DNA from: Shinisaurus crocodilurus
Taxonomy: Eukaryota > Chordata > Lepidosauria > Squamata > Shinisauridae
DNA: 64,000 nt
NCBI GenBank assembly: GCA_021292165.1
Contig: CM037877.1
Coordinates: 163,095,580-163,159,579 of the forward strand
Direction: 5' to 3'
Part shown: in pieces, positions 20,833 to 32,092 of the stretch
Numbering within the stretch: the stretch's first letter is position 1
Layout of the letters: each line of letters begins with the position of its first letter
Position numbers and translations under genes: made by a program
The notes under the pieces: model-generated
The model's database searches: none
What the model was told of the DNA's origin: nothing
What the model saw: the letters and a program-made list of their open reading frames with translations, nothing else

Positions 20833-21490
20833 GTTTCAAAACATGGGACTTAATAGTTCCACTCTGTACTGCGCTGGTCAGACCTCAAATACTGGCCCGG
20901 CTCACACATTGTGAGTAGCCACCATGGGTGAATTTCTCTGTGGGGCTTCTCATTGTGGTGGCAGCTGCCATTTTGAATATTTGAACTGCAGTGGGAGCAT
21001 GCCATAGCTTCTTATGTGCGAACCCAGCGAGGGTGGGTTGTTGGGGTGGTTAACAAGTCATCCGCAACCCTAAAACAGCCCATGGGTTCTGGGTGGCTTG
21101 TCAACCACCCCAACAACCCAACCTAACCAGGTTCACATGTAACAACAAGCTACAGCTTGCCCTGGCCATGGCTCAAATATTCATAATGGTGACTGCTGCC
21201 ATGATGAGAAGCCCCATGGGGAAATTCACCTATGGTAGCTTCTGGTTATGCGTGAACCAGGTCACTCTGTCCAGTTGTAGACGCCACACTCTAAGAAGGA
21301 TTCAGATCAATTGGAACAAGTTCAGAAAATGGCAGCAGAGATAATCAGGGGAAGCTAAGTCCTACGAGGAAAGATAGAAGGAAATGGGTATGTCTATCCT
21401 TGAGAAGAGAATGAGGGAGGATATGATAGCACTTTTCAAGTACCTAAAAGGTTGTCACATAGAAGAGGTTCGAAACCTGTTCTATATCAT
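20833..21490 (+). mobile_element. CR1 LINE relic, right part
   Basis: Continues the relic at 17815: the piece from 20833 encodes the CR1-like SKHGT...STLYCAGQTSNT region (an expected LYSALVRPHLEY-type block), and after a fold-back insertion (20895-21263) comes the RIQINWNKFRKWQQR region and ATGAGGGAGGATATGATAGC, which matches the CR1 LQRRATKMI...EKRRLRGDLI-type end. Confidence 0.7.
20895..21263. mobile_element. Fold-back MITE, GACCTGGTTCAC termini
   Basis: Long inverted repeat centred near 21065: TAGCCACCATGGGTGAATTT on the left and AAATTCACCTATGGTAGCTT on the right, with GGGTGGTTGTTG-type words in both arms. The right end reads GTGAACCAGGTC. It splits the CR1 relic. A relative lies at 31722-32092. 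Confidence 0.75.
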
Positions 21491-21510
21491 GCAAGACTGT
21501 AGGACATGAA

Positions 21511-21710
21511 ATACAGTCATGCCTTGGATTACAAGTAACTTGGTTTGCAAGCATTTTGCAAGACAAGCAAATTTTTAAATATTTATTAATATTTTTTTTA
21601 CTTGATATACAAGCAACGTCTTGCAATACAAGTACCGTAGTACAACTTAAATTAAAAAATATCTGTACAAATTTTTTGGGGGGAATTTTTTGGAGAATTA
21701 ACAAGTTAAT
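21511..21710. mobile_element. Tigger-like MITE, partial
   Basis: Starts CAGTCATGCCTTGGATTACA, then AAGACAAGCAAATTTTTAAA, GTCTTGCAATACAAGTACCG and TCTGTACAAATTTTTTGGG. It is the same family as 29416-29665 and 56280-56794, lacking one terminus. Confidence 0.7.
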
Positions 21711-21719
21711 ACAACGTGA

Positions 21720-24700
21720 CCAGTAGAAAAGTTAAAAATACCCCCCCCCACACACACACACACCATTGGAATAGATCAGCAAGTTAAAATGAGAGGTCTT
21801 GGATTGTATTTTCCGCATCTTCTGGACCTATGAGTTCCGTTAAAGAAGACATTTCTTTAGAAAGGACCCCTCCCCCCAAGTTGCGTGGAAAAACGAAGAC
21901 ATGAGTCACTGATCTTTATGGCTTTTTACATTTATTCCTGCCATGTAAGTACTTCTATTTATCTGCTCCAATAAATCATCTGCCAATCTTCTCTTGCCAT
22001 TATTTAACTTATTCCCTGTCACAACATCATAGGCTGGAAGAACATTGTACTTGAAAGCCCACAGAGGCATGGATAACTGGAGAAAGACTGGCAACATTAT
22101 GGTAGCATGCACTGTCCCAGTTATAATTGTGCTGTGCTACTCTTTGCCTGCCCTGAAAGAAAACTGCAGGGTTAACCTGAATGCCTGTCCTAGCTATAAT
22201 ATACCGTACTGAGAAATGTGGCCAGGATAGTTATCGCAATGTAATTTCTGTCTGAGGGCGTAATGAAGGGTGGAAAGCTAAGTAGAAACTGTACCTCCTT
22301 TTTAAAACCCGTCATTCAGGGCTGTATTCAGAGTTACATGAATGGAAGTTCACGCAAGAAATTGTGTTTCTGCCCCCTGCACCTGCCAAGCCTCTTCTGA
22401 GAGTTGGGGGATTCTCAGTGAAAGGCCTGGGATGTGGCATGGGGGAGAAATGAGAGAAAATTGGGCAGAGGGAGGTATTCGAGAGGCGCAGAGGACTGCA
22501 CTGGGGAACAGGGGACAGGAAAACTCCACATTGGCTTGCGCAACCCTGGGTACAGCCATTTCTTATTTTCTAGTGATAATGTACAGTATTGTAGCCAGTA
22601 ATTATGTGAAAGTAAAAGTATAATGTACATTGTAAACATCTTTACATATATAGGTTGCCAAATTAAAGTAACTTCCATGGTGATTGATTGTATCATTTTA
22701 TGTACTTCTCAATATCCATTGGATAGAAACATCTACTGTTATGGCACAGAGATCCGGTATATTCTTCTCTTTTAACTGCACAAATAGAAGTATATCATGC
22801 AAGTATTCCATGGAAACATACTACTCCCATGGAGCTTTGTGTCTTTTAAAAAAAAATCTTCTAAGCTTCAGAAATGGAGGCTATGTTTGTCCTATCTTTA
22901 TTGTGACATGTAAACAGTTTTTAAAACATTTGCATTTACTCTTCAGGAATACTTAATATCATTATCCTGTTTTCCCCTTATTCTTCTGTCCACTGACAAA
23001 GCTTATTCTTTAAAAAAAGCTTGTTCAGAATTTCCAAATCACTAATCTAGTGTAGATAAGGCAGCCCAGCATCTATAGTCTGTGGTACACAAGAGAACGA
23101 TGAGCTCAGCATGTTGACCAATTACTTTTGATTTTATAAATCTAATTGATCAGGTCTCCATTTACAGCCAGCTGGACTGTAGGGGACCGACCATCAAATG
23201 CAGAATATGAGCTTACCATAGTAATGTCTGATCACTTGGCAATACCACTTGGCATTGCATGTTTGACGTCAGGTTCTAGTTCTTTTATCTATGAGCCTTG
23301 TACACACGTGGTATTTGGTATCATTACTGTTCATGGCCACCCTTCTCTATAGTATATTGAAGCCTATGCAATCATTTAGTATAGTTAGTGTGTTGGCACC
23401 TAATGTTTTCCCCTCAGGAGAATATTTCGCATTAGAGTACCAGAACTATTTTACCTTTCAGTAATCTATGTAGGAGATGCTAGCATTAGAACAGATAGCT
23501 GGTATAACCTCAACCCCTGAGAGCATTTGCTTGTGATAGAAGTCCAGTCATTTGATGAGAATTGGGAAGAAGGGTGGAAATTTTGTTTTGTAAGCTGGCT
23601 TTCTTGGGAAATCAAGTTGAAGAAAAGATTAGGACTGAATCAGTTTACAGCAGTGAGATTTCCCTCTATTCCTGGCTCTGTTGTCCAGATAGGAGTGGTC
23701 TTTAATGATCCTTCAACCTAGTTTTGCCATTCTTATCCTTAAGACAAATCCATGGATATGGGTGCTGTTTAGAACTGTGCATTCTTTAACTTTTGCCAAA
23801 GTTTCTGGCCACTTCAGAAAGTGGCCAGAAAATACTGTTTGCTTGGATGGTGTGGCCTCCCTTGATTCCAGTGCAATTCACAGTGTTTCATTCTGAAAAA
23901 GAAATTTGCTTGCTGACGCTCAGTGTTTTGAATGCACACAGCCAATACATTTCTCTTTTTCTGTAACTTATTCTTTCCTATCATCTAGGAGATGATAGGA
24001 AACACCTTGTTATGGACCTTTCAGGCAATACCCTCTATCTATGGATTTCTGTTTCTCTCAAAGTTTTACTTTTTGAAAAAATTGAGCTACAGAAGAGTGC
24101 TTGTCATTAAGGTCTTTAACGGTTATCTTGACTCACTGGATTCCACCATATCTGTTCAGCTGAAGGGGTCCTCTGAACATTAGGCCTTCGTAGCAGTCAA
24201 TTATAAACTGCAGCCTGTTCTGCCTCATACCTTCCTCATGTCATAAGTGCTTTGGCAGAAGAATCTGGTTATATTGTGTTGAGAGCATTTTACCATATCA
24301 TGAGACTCCTTTAGCATACAGAACAGAAAACGTTTCAATGTAATATATTCAAAAGTTCTAGTTATGAAGTTTGTCAAAGCATACTTTACATTTAATCATT
24401 GATCTTTTTGAGTTATGGCTGCATGATAAGAACAAATGATCTTGACATTTAAAATGCAGTAGAAAGCCTCCATATTGATAGAATTCATAAGCAAAGCATG
24501 ATGCTTGAGTGATCAGTTAGGTAGAATGTCTGAATAGTATGATTATGTGGTTTGGTCATCAAAATATACATTTTGTAAAATGAAGCTTGAACAGTAAGCG
24601 TCAAGCATGCAAGTTTATTTGTGCATGGAACTTGCATATTTTCAAGTTTTGAAATTTAATATACAAAAAAGTGAGAACAAAAGGATCTTCAGGCATATTT

Positions 24701-26132
24701 CATGGGGGGAAAGATGTATCAAGAAAAGTGCTCAGTACTTATATCTATATATACATATATATGAACTTTTTTCTCTTAATAGCCATAGATTGTAAGCAAA
24801 AAAAATCAAGATCAAGATCTGGGAGCAAGAAAAAAATTCTGCCATTACCTCATGGTGCTGATGAAGTTTACATACTCCGGTGCAGGTATATGTGGGATTA
24901 TAATGGGTAAACTGAAATAGCAATAGCCCAGTCAAGTTTTTTCTTTTATTTGAATAGTTAGATCTGTATTCTGTGTGTATGCTTAAGACAAATAAGAATA
25001 TTGATGAAGATCTGTGTTTAAATGAAGACCTGTGTTTCTTTACATTGCAGAATTTATACAGAAGTAGACCTACAACATAGTCTTCCCATGATATTATTGT
25101 ATTCTGTCACCTGCATAATGTCCCCAAATTTCAGCCACTTAGGCAATCCTATGCATGCTTATACAGAAAATAGTTGTACGGCATGGCTGGCTGGGGAATG
25201 CTGTGAGCTTTTTTCTGTCTAAATGTGCATAGAATTGCATCTTAAGAGATGCGCTGCAGCACTTTGCACTAGCCCATAACAGTTGTCCTTCATTTTACAG
25301 TTTCCATGTTCTTGCTCTCAAAGCTCTCTGTGTAGTTGCTAGAAAGCACTCTTGGGCCCTATTCATTAGTGACATTCCGCTGTGAAATCTCAAATCAGGT
25401 ACAAGCCTTGGACTCTCGCCTGCTTCTTTACCACATGGCAGGGCGAAAGTGTGTAGTATTACCCTGACCAGTGATCTGCCACTGTTAAAGGGTGTCGGGG
25501 AGTGGGGGTGGCTCGATTAGGTGGTCAGGGAGGTACCATGTTCATATAAATGTGGTATAGCTATGTATGCTTGTTGCTTTCTCCCTAGATCAGGAGGAGG
25601 AAATGTGCCTGCCCAAGCTCATGCCAAGTGAGATTTCTTCCCAGATCGTAAGGAGAAAATAGGCCCTTAGATATAGCTGCAGCTTGAGCATTCTAATGCA
25701 GGGTCTAATTCCAGGACTATCCTCAGCCTCCAACCCCCCCCCCCCCCGCTCTGCAACAAGCCCCACTCATGAACACTTCCATCTTGTTTAGATTAAATGT
25801 CAGTTCAGCTGTCATGTTTTAGATATGACTAAAGGAGGGACGTTTTAGGGAAGAAAGCTTGTTAACTATCACTGGTAATGATTCATTAACCATAGTATTA
25901 AATGTATGATGGTATAATTTGTGATGTAAAATCATAGCCTTCTGTTTTATAAGTCTAGAACTGTATTATAAAAGATCATTGGATTTACGTTCAGGAAATC
26001 TGTTAAATTTATCAGCAATATGTACACAAAGGCAAGCTTTTCTATAGTTATTTTGTGAACTTACTACACTTCACATAGAGTTGTTTAGCAATGCTAATGT
26101 GACTTGTTTGGATGATTTTAAAAACTGCACAG
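21720..26132. other. Probable intron; no exon recognised
   Basis: Mostly AT-rich unique sequence with short homopolymers (C-run at 25733-25748). No zinc-finger-like or other convincing exon was found. A pyrimidine-rich AG near 25050 could be an acceptor, but the sequence after it does not give a recognisable product. I infer that this is the intron before the exon at 26133. Confidence 0.45.
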
Positions 26133-26325
26133 GTTTTGTGGTCTGGTATTTCGAGGACCCTTGTCTGTTCAAGAAGACTGGATAAAGCACCTGCAGCGCC
26201 ACATTGTCAATGCAAATCTTCCTCGGACTGGGGCTGGCATGGTGGAAGTAACATCGCTGCTTAAAAAACCTGCCTCGATTTCTGAAACTTCATTTTCTTT
26301 CCTGATGGCTGAAGCAGCTTCATAG
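26133..26325 (+). CDS. Last coding exon of a zinc-finger-type protein
   Basis: After the acceptor AAAACTGCACAG the sequence stays open for 63 codons and ends at TAG (26323-26325). The first base completes a codon from the previous exon. The product begins [20 protein letters not shown] and goes on [20 protein letters not shown] before an Ala/Ser end (SFLMAEAAS). Cys2, His19 and His23 of this segment look like the last three ligands of a C2H2 finger whose first Cys would be in the exon before, with a loop longer than usual. No transposon motif is present. The 3' side is repeat-free and carries poly(A) signals. The protein is probably a nuclear, DNA- or chromatin-binding factor. The tail reminded me of a large multi-finger protein such as ZNF462, but I could not confirm this, so no symbol is given. 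The exon is too short for a frame-based gene search to notice. Confidence 0.75.
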
Positions 26326-27690
26326 AACATGGAAACACTTCACATTACATTGGATGTACATTTGAAATACTTTTGTTAGTTTTTTTAAAGTTTAAATAAA
26401 TTATGAGTTTATAAAATCTGAAGCCGGAAAATGGGAAAAAGAATGACAGTTAACATCCAAACAGTTGAGTACTTAAAACAGTTACCGTAAGTAGTCTTTA
26501 TATTTTATATAGGGTGGAAGATGTGTTTTTAAAGTTTACTATGTTTTTTTTGTCAATTACTGTGTTCACTATTGATACAAGCCCATCACACATAAGCAGC
26601 TGTTTTTAAATTGTTGCACATGGGTACTTAAGACAGGTTTTATGAAAAATGAAAACATTATTTACAGTGTTACCAGAATCAATGCTCTGTTTATTAAAAA
26701 AAACAAAACAAAACCCTTGCTTAGTAAAATATTATATTTTGTTTGTATGTATGTAGTGTTTTGTACAATACCAAGAAATGCTAATGCAATTTACTCAATT
26801 TAGGGCATTAAATATCATGTACTTCATAGTTCAAGAGACTGTTCCATTCAAATAGGGCAATTAGTACTATCTAGCTGTGTAAGTGTTTTTTAATCACACA
26901 AGACTTTTGTACTAAAAGTGGAGGGAAACTTGTTAAACCAATTTCTAAAAACTATGTACATAGTACTAGAAACTATTTGTGGTAAGGAAATATTCTTTAC
27001 TTCACTTGCATTTCTCACTGACAATAAAATGGTGCATCCATGCTACCTCCAACTTTGTCAGCAGTAATGGTATTTACCCTTTCCATTTGTTGCATCACAC
27101 ACAATTTTCTTTATTGTAAAAACATATTCTTCTGTTAACAAGTCTGTCTTTTTATGCTTTGCTTAAAGGTATGAGTTGTTTCCAAGACATGTTTGCCTCT
27201 TCTTTTATTTAATGCTATAGAAATGGACTAAGAAGCATTACTTACTACATGGCTCAGCCTAGATTTTTCATTTTACAGTTTAAAAAAATCATAACACCAT
27301 TTGGACACAAATAGAAAAGTTTCTACATATGAAGAGAATGTTTACAATTTGAATTTTAGAACTTGTTTTGGATGTAATTATATGTATGAAAACTGTAACA
27401 CTATGCTCATGCTAAGGACCTATTTACAGAATTATTGAAATAAATGTGCTGTGCAGGATGGAAAATATAGTGCAGGTGTCTTGGTCACAATAAATATTGG
27501 CTGTTGACAAAAATGAAATGTCACTTTTCAACAAATAAGCAAATTCCTCTTTGAAAACTGGTTCTGTAATGCAAGTAATGTTTCATTTTATTCATGTAGG
27601 GTGACTAATACTGTAGTTAAGCCAAGGAAATGCATTGATATTGTTTTGCGTGTAAATAAAGTTATAAAAGCAGTTGAGATGTGAGGAGTA
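26326..27690 (+). other. Probable 3' untranslated region
   Basis: About 1.35 kb of AT-rich sequence without recognisable repeats directly follows the stop codon. AATAAA occurs at 26395, 27023, 27439, 27489 and 27655; a further one is at 27775. The 27655 signal, followed by a GT-rich stretch (GTTGAGATGTGAGGAGTATT), is the best candidate for the main cleavage site. Usage cannot be decided from sequence. Confidence 0.6.
27655..27660 (+). terminator. Candidate poly(A) signal AATAAA
   Basis: Canonical hexamer about 1.33 kb after the stop codon, with a GT-rich stretch 20-40 bp later. Earlier hexamers (27439, 27489) may be alternatives. Confidence 0.5.
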
Positions 27691-27969
27691 TTTTGGTGGA
27701 GAATATACATACCTCACAACCAGTGAAATTGCTTTCCTCATGGTATATCTCCTTACCAAGAATATATCTCTCTAAATAAAAAGGTTAAAAGAAAACATTA
27801 AAATGTCTGTAATGTGAAGTATTTCTTATTTTGCATTATCTGCAAGATACAAAGTTGACTTTGTTTTATCTGTTTTGAGTTACAAACCTTCCAAAGGATC
27901 TCATGCAAAATATTTTTGATCAAAATATAATAATTTGTTCATAGGTGAAATATATGTGACTATTGTATA

Positions 27970-29400
27970 CAACTAGCTTTTTTTACCCGGCGTTGCACAG
28001 GTCGTCATTTTCCTATAGGCACTATTTGTTCGAAATTCCTTAAGGTATCTGACGGCTGTTTTGAATTGCTCCATGGGAAAGGTCCCCCGGGACTACATAA
28101 TGGAATCCGAAGCTCCCCCAGATTACACAATGGAATCCCAGCTCCCCCGGGACTGCACAATGAAATCCCTGCTCCCCCCCCCCCGGACTACACAGTGAAA
28201 TCCCTGCTTCCCTTTCCCCTGGGACTACACAATGAAATCCCTGCTCTCCCGGGACTACACAGTGAAATCCCTGTTCCCCTGGGACTACACATTGAAAGCT
28301 CTGATTCCGCTCCCCCGGGACTGCACAACAATGAAATCCCTGTTCCCCTCCCCCGGGACCACACAATGAAATCCCAGCTCCCCCCCCCGGGACTACACAA
28401 TGAAATCCCAGCTCCCCCCCCCGGGGCTACACATTCAAATCTCTGCTTCCTCCCCCCCCCCCGGGACTACACAACAATGAAATCCCTGCTTGCCCCTCCC
28501 CCTCGGGACTACACAACAATGAAATCCCTACTTGCCCCTCCCCCTCGGGACTACCCAACAATGTAATCCTAGTTCCCCCGGGACTGCACAATGAAAACCC
28601 AGCTCCCCTGGGACTACACAATGAAAACCCTGCTCCACCCCCCTTCCTGGGCCTATACAATGAAATCCCTGCTTCACCCCCTGGACTGCACAATTAAATC
28701 CCTGTTCCCCTTCCCCCGGGACTGCACAATGAGATCCCTACTCTCCCGGGACTACATAATGAAATCCCTGTTCCCCTGGGACTACACAATGAAATCCCTG
28801 CTTTCCTCCCCCCCCCCCGGGACTACACAACAATGAATTCCCTGCCCCCCCCCCGGTACTACACAATGAAATCCCTGCTCCCCCCCTCCCCCGGGACTTC
28901 ACAATGAAATCCCTGCTTCCCCCATCCAATCAAATCCCAGCTCCCACCTCAGGTACTACACAATGAAATCCCTGCTTCTCTCCCCCCCCCCCCCGGGACT
29001 ACCCAACAATGAAATCCCTGTTTGCCCCCTCCCCCTCGGGACTACCTAACAATGAAGTTCATATGAACATTCTGTTTGGACGTAGGAGAGATGTGTATTT
29101 CTGCTCCTGATTGGGCCCCTGTGGCAGCAGTTCATACCAACATTCTAAATGCTGCTGGAGCGATTTGCATAACCGCTCCTGAATGGCCCCTGCAAACATT
29201 CCAAGTGACGCCATTGGCTCTCATCTATTTTGGGCCGTACAGGTGCAGTGAGGGCTTTTTCGGAGATTTGAACCCCCCAGTTTTTGTCCTTGGGTGATGG
29301 AGAGCATGCGTGCCAAGTTTGGGGCGGATCTGTCCAACCGTGTAGGAGCCTATGGGACACACGCAAACGCCCGTACGGACATATGTACGTACGGACAAAC
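27970..29400. mobile_element. Interspersed repeat carrying an expanded minisatellite
   Basis: Starts AACTAGCTTTTTTTACCCGG followed by CGTTGCACAGG, a start seen in many animal interspersed repeats. It ends with GCCAAGTTTGGGGCGGATCT, then CCGTGTAGGAGCC and repeated GTACGGACA words. I could not name the family; a Penelope-like or other retroelement end is one option. The middle is replaced by a minisatellite. Confidence 0.5.
28084..29055. repeat. Minisatellite, about 28 units of 30-40 bp
   Basis: Unit: C-run, CGGGACTACACAATGAAATC, CCTGCT. I count 27 or 28 copies. Unit length varies with the C-run and with an extra ACA in ACACAACAATG variants. Frames on both strands (28066-28566 +, 28040-28366 -) stay open because the unit has few stops; they encode GLHNEIPAPP-like repeats and are not genes. 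Confidence 0.9.
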
Positions 29401-29415
29401 TTTCACATTTATATA

Positions 29416-29665
29416 CAGTCATGCCTTGGATTGAGAGCATAATTCGTTCCGGAAACGTGCTTGTAATCCAAAACACTCTTATATCAAAATGAAATCCCCC
29501 CCCAAAAAATTGTACAGGGATTTTTAATTTAAGCCGTACTACAGTACTTGTATTGCAAGGCATCGCTTGTATATCAAGTAATAAATAAATAAATAAATAT
29601 TTAAAAATTTGCTTGTCTTGCAAAACGCTCTCAAACCAAGTTACTTGCAATCCAAGGTATTACTG
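29416..29665. mobile_element. Tigger-like MITE, complete
   Basis: Ends CAGTCATGCCTTGGATTGAG and GCAATCCAAGGTATTACTG; TA on both sides (29414-29415, 29666-29667). Contains GTTCCGGAAACGTGCTTGTA, typical of Tigger ends (GTTCCNNAAACG). 250 bp, no transposase. Confidence 0.82.
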
Positions 29666-29674
29666 TAGTAGATA

Positions 29675-30305
29675 TGGCTGTTTGCATGACACGACAGTCC
29701 ACCATGGGGTTATAAACTGGTTTAAAACCACTGCCAAACTGTAAAATATGGTGTTGGAGCCACAAGAACCCTTACATAACCCATGCTCACCAGGTTTGCC
29801 CAATACAACAACCCCCAAGTAGGGGTTGCATATTCAAAATGATGGCTGCACACCAACCCAGTTAATGGGTTGGATCCTAGACCTAGTCATGCTTAGAGTA
29901 GATGCACTGAAATCAATGGGGCAAGTTAGTCATGACTAAATTAAATCCCATTGATTTTGTTGTGTCTACACTAAGCATGACTAAATCTGGATTCAACCCA
30001 TTGATTGGGTTGGCATGTGGCTGCCATTTTGAAAATTTAACCCCCGCTTGGGGATTGTCATGTCGTGTGAACCCAGAGAATGTGGGTTATGCAGTGGTTC
30101 TTTAACCCTTGCATAACCCAGTAGTCTCTTTCAGGGTTATGCAAGGGTGGTTTAACTACCACATAATCCACGCTCACTTAGTTTGCACAACACAACCCCT
30201 GAGCGGGTGTTACATATACAACCTGGCATCTCTGGGTGTCATGGCTTGTCATGGGTTAAATAACCCATGATGAACCATGGCATGTCATCCAAACCTGATC
30301 GATAG
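29675..30305. mobile_element. Fold-back element with a nested palindromic MITE
   Basis: GGTTTAAAACCACTGCC, GTTTGCCCAATACAACAACC and AACCCATGCTCA blocks recur inverted (GGGTTATGCAAGGG, GTTTGCACAACACAACCCC). It behaves as a large inverted repeat of the GTTCACACGACA class and contains the complete small MITE at 29866-30000. Confidence 0.55.
29866..30000. mobile_element. Palindromic MITE, TGGGTTGGATC / TAGTCATGCTTA type
   Basis: The left arm TAGTCATGCTTAGAGTAGAT, then CTGAAATCAATGGGG, is inverted on the right as CCCATTGATTTTG and ACTAAGCATGACTAAATCTG. Further copies: 30305-30420, 48724-48856 and part of one at 18525-18592. Confidence 0.78.
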
Positions 30306-30420
30306 GTTGGATCTAGACTTAGTCATGCTTAATGTAGACACGTTGAAATCAATGGGCTTTAATTTAGTCATGACTAACTTGCCCCATTGATTTCAGTCCA
30401 TGACTAGGTCTGGATCCAAC
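30305..30420. mobile_element. Palindromic MITE, TAGTCATGCTTA type, second copy
   Basis: GGTTGGATCTAGACTTAGTC through to CTAGGTCTGGATCCAAC. It lies 300 bp from the previous copy. Confidence 0.75.
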
Positions 30421-31059
30421 ACAATCTTTTATAGTTTGGCAGTGGTTTTAAAACCAGTTGGTAATTATCTATGGACTACTCCCTTACATGTTTGAGCTGT
30501 GAAAAACCAAAATACTGGTACCGGTAAGTCCTTCATGTGTTTGTGGTAGGATGGAAAGATAAATATCAGGATTTTTACTGTGTATGATTGGTATAATTTA
30601 CAAAAAAAAAAAAAAAAAAGTACGGTAGTTTTATTCAGTGGACCCAAGCCTGCTCTATCAAACTGGAAATTCAGCTATAACCATGGATTCCTGTAGGGAG
30701 GGAAATGCTTTGTTCCTGGAAGGCAAGGCTTTGTCAAACCTGTATGTCATTTTCTTTTATTTTTAAAATCTCTCAAATAGATAGCAAGAGTATGTTTTTT
30801 TTTCTATGTATGATCTACCTCCTTGCTAGATAACATAACGTCAGATTACAATATCATATATTTCATTATTAGCACTTGATCCTGCAGTGGGTCTTGAAGT
30901 GGTGAGCTGGGGGATGTCAGAATGAGATTCAGGCTCTGCTTTTCAATCAGCTCTTACGGAAGTGGAAAATTGCAGGAAGACTAGCCACCCTAGATGGCCT
31001 CCTTATACCAGTGGATCAACCTCTAGAAAAGTTTCTGCTTACACTTGATTTGATTTGAT

Positions 31060-31240
31060 TTATTACGGTCATATGACCCAGATAAAATAAAAACCAGCCA
31101 CAACATTTGCAAAGCATACAGAAAAAAAAGAGAAGGAACAGCTCTCAATTATTATGACCCAAATAAAAATAAAAACCAGCCACAACATTTGCAAGGCATA
31201 CAGACAAATAGAGATGGAACAGTTCTCAATTATTGCCCCA
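31060..31240. repeat. Tandem duplication of about 86 bp
   Basis: ATAAAAACCAGCCACAACAT with GCAAAGCATACAG or GCAAGGCATACAG, then GGAACAG and CTCAATTATT, occurs twice in a row. The preceding TTGATTTGATTTATTACGGT may belong to a LINE 3' region. Confidence 0.75.
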
Positions 31241-31434
31241 AGTCCAACACTACATACACTACACCTGCTGGATCTTGAACCTTTCCCCCCCCTAACGAGC
31301 AGGAGAGAGAAGATGGGATGGTGACCGGCCAGATGGGCGATTAATAAATATAATAAATAAATAAATAAATAAATGATGTTTTCCAAACAGCAGAATTACA
31401 TGCCTCTCTAAAGAGCAGGGGTGTCATACTTGAG

Positions 31435-31590
31435 TCAGTCCCATTTTATCCTCATAGTAACCCCATTTGGCAGGTTAGGCTGAGAGAGTGACTTGCTGAC
31501 AGCCAACCAGGTTGCTTTCAATGCTGAGCAGTGACTTGAATCACTGTCTCCCTAAGTCCAAGTCTCCCTCTTCTACACCACATTGGCTCC
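31435..31590 (-). mobile_element. tRNA-SINE, old minus-strand copy
   Basis: CCCATTTTATCCTCATAGTA, then GGTTAGGCTGAGAGAG and TACACCACATTGGCTC, is a diverged inverse of the SINE at 14.3 kb. The tail is missing. Confidence 0.65.
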
Positions 31591-31721
31591 CATATCTTTG
31601 GGGATTTCAGCTTGTTTTCTAATTGAAACATGGTTAATGCATACCTATTGAGATACCTTTGTTGATACTGAATAACTAAAATATATATATTGGATGAATG
31701 GTGCTTAAAAAGACTGACCTG

Positions 31722-32092
31722 GTTCACATGATTGTGGCTGGGAAAATAAGCCACGGTGGCTTATTTCTGCTGCCGTGTGCGCTGGGCGGGATTAGCATAA
31801 TTGCCCTTGGCAGTGCAGCTTGTGTCGTGAACCTGGCCAGGGTGACTTGTTGCCATGGGTAACAAGGCACCCAGAACCCTTGGGCTGCAGTAGGCTTCTG
31901 GGTGGCTTGCTACCCATGGTAACAAACCACCCTAGCTAGGTTCACATGACATGACAAGGTGCGCTGCTGAGGGTAATTATGCTAATCCTCATGGTGCATG
32001 ACGGACACGCACAGGGTGGTTAAAAAACCACCGTGGCTTACAAACCACCGTGGCTTATTAACCACCCTGTTACTGTGCGAACCAGGTCTTTG
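31722..32092. mobile_element. Fold-back MITE, GACCTGGTTCAC termini
   Basis: Ends GACCTGGTTCACATG and GTGCGAACCAGGTC. It has internal near-palindromes (CCATGGGTAACAAGGCACCC against GGGTGGCTTGCTACCCATGG; AAGCCACGGTGGCTTA). Its centre (about 31885) is a strong hairpin. It is a relative of 20895-21263. Confidence 0.8.

Noticed and set aside
19420..20918. Many overlapping Ala/Pro/Arg-rich open frames on both strands
   Set aside because: They coincide with a 119-bp CpG-rich minisatellite in a TA-flanked transposon. Stops are rare at this base composition, all frames are open at once and no domain is visible.
25022..25222. Possible upstream exon after a pyrimidine-rich AG
   Set aside because: The open frame has no recognisable domain and no donor site gives a convincing exon; kept as intron.
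28040..28929. Repeat-containing proteins on both strands (GLHNEIPAPP type and CSPGGGE type)
   Set aside because: They are translations of the 30-40 bp minisatellite and end when unit length changes. No start context, and both strands are equally open.
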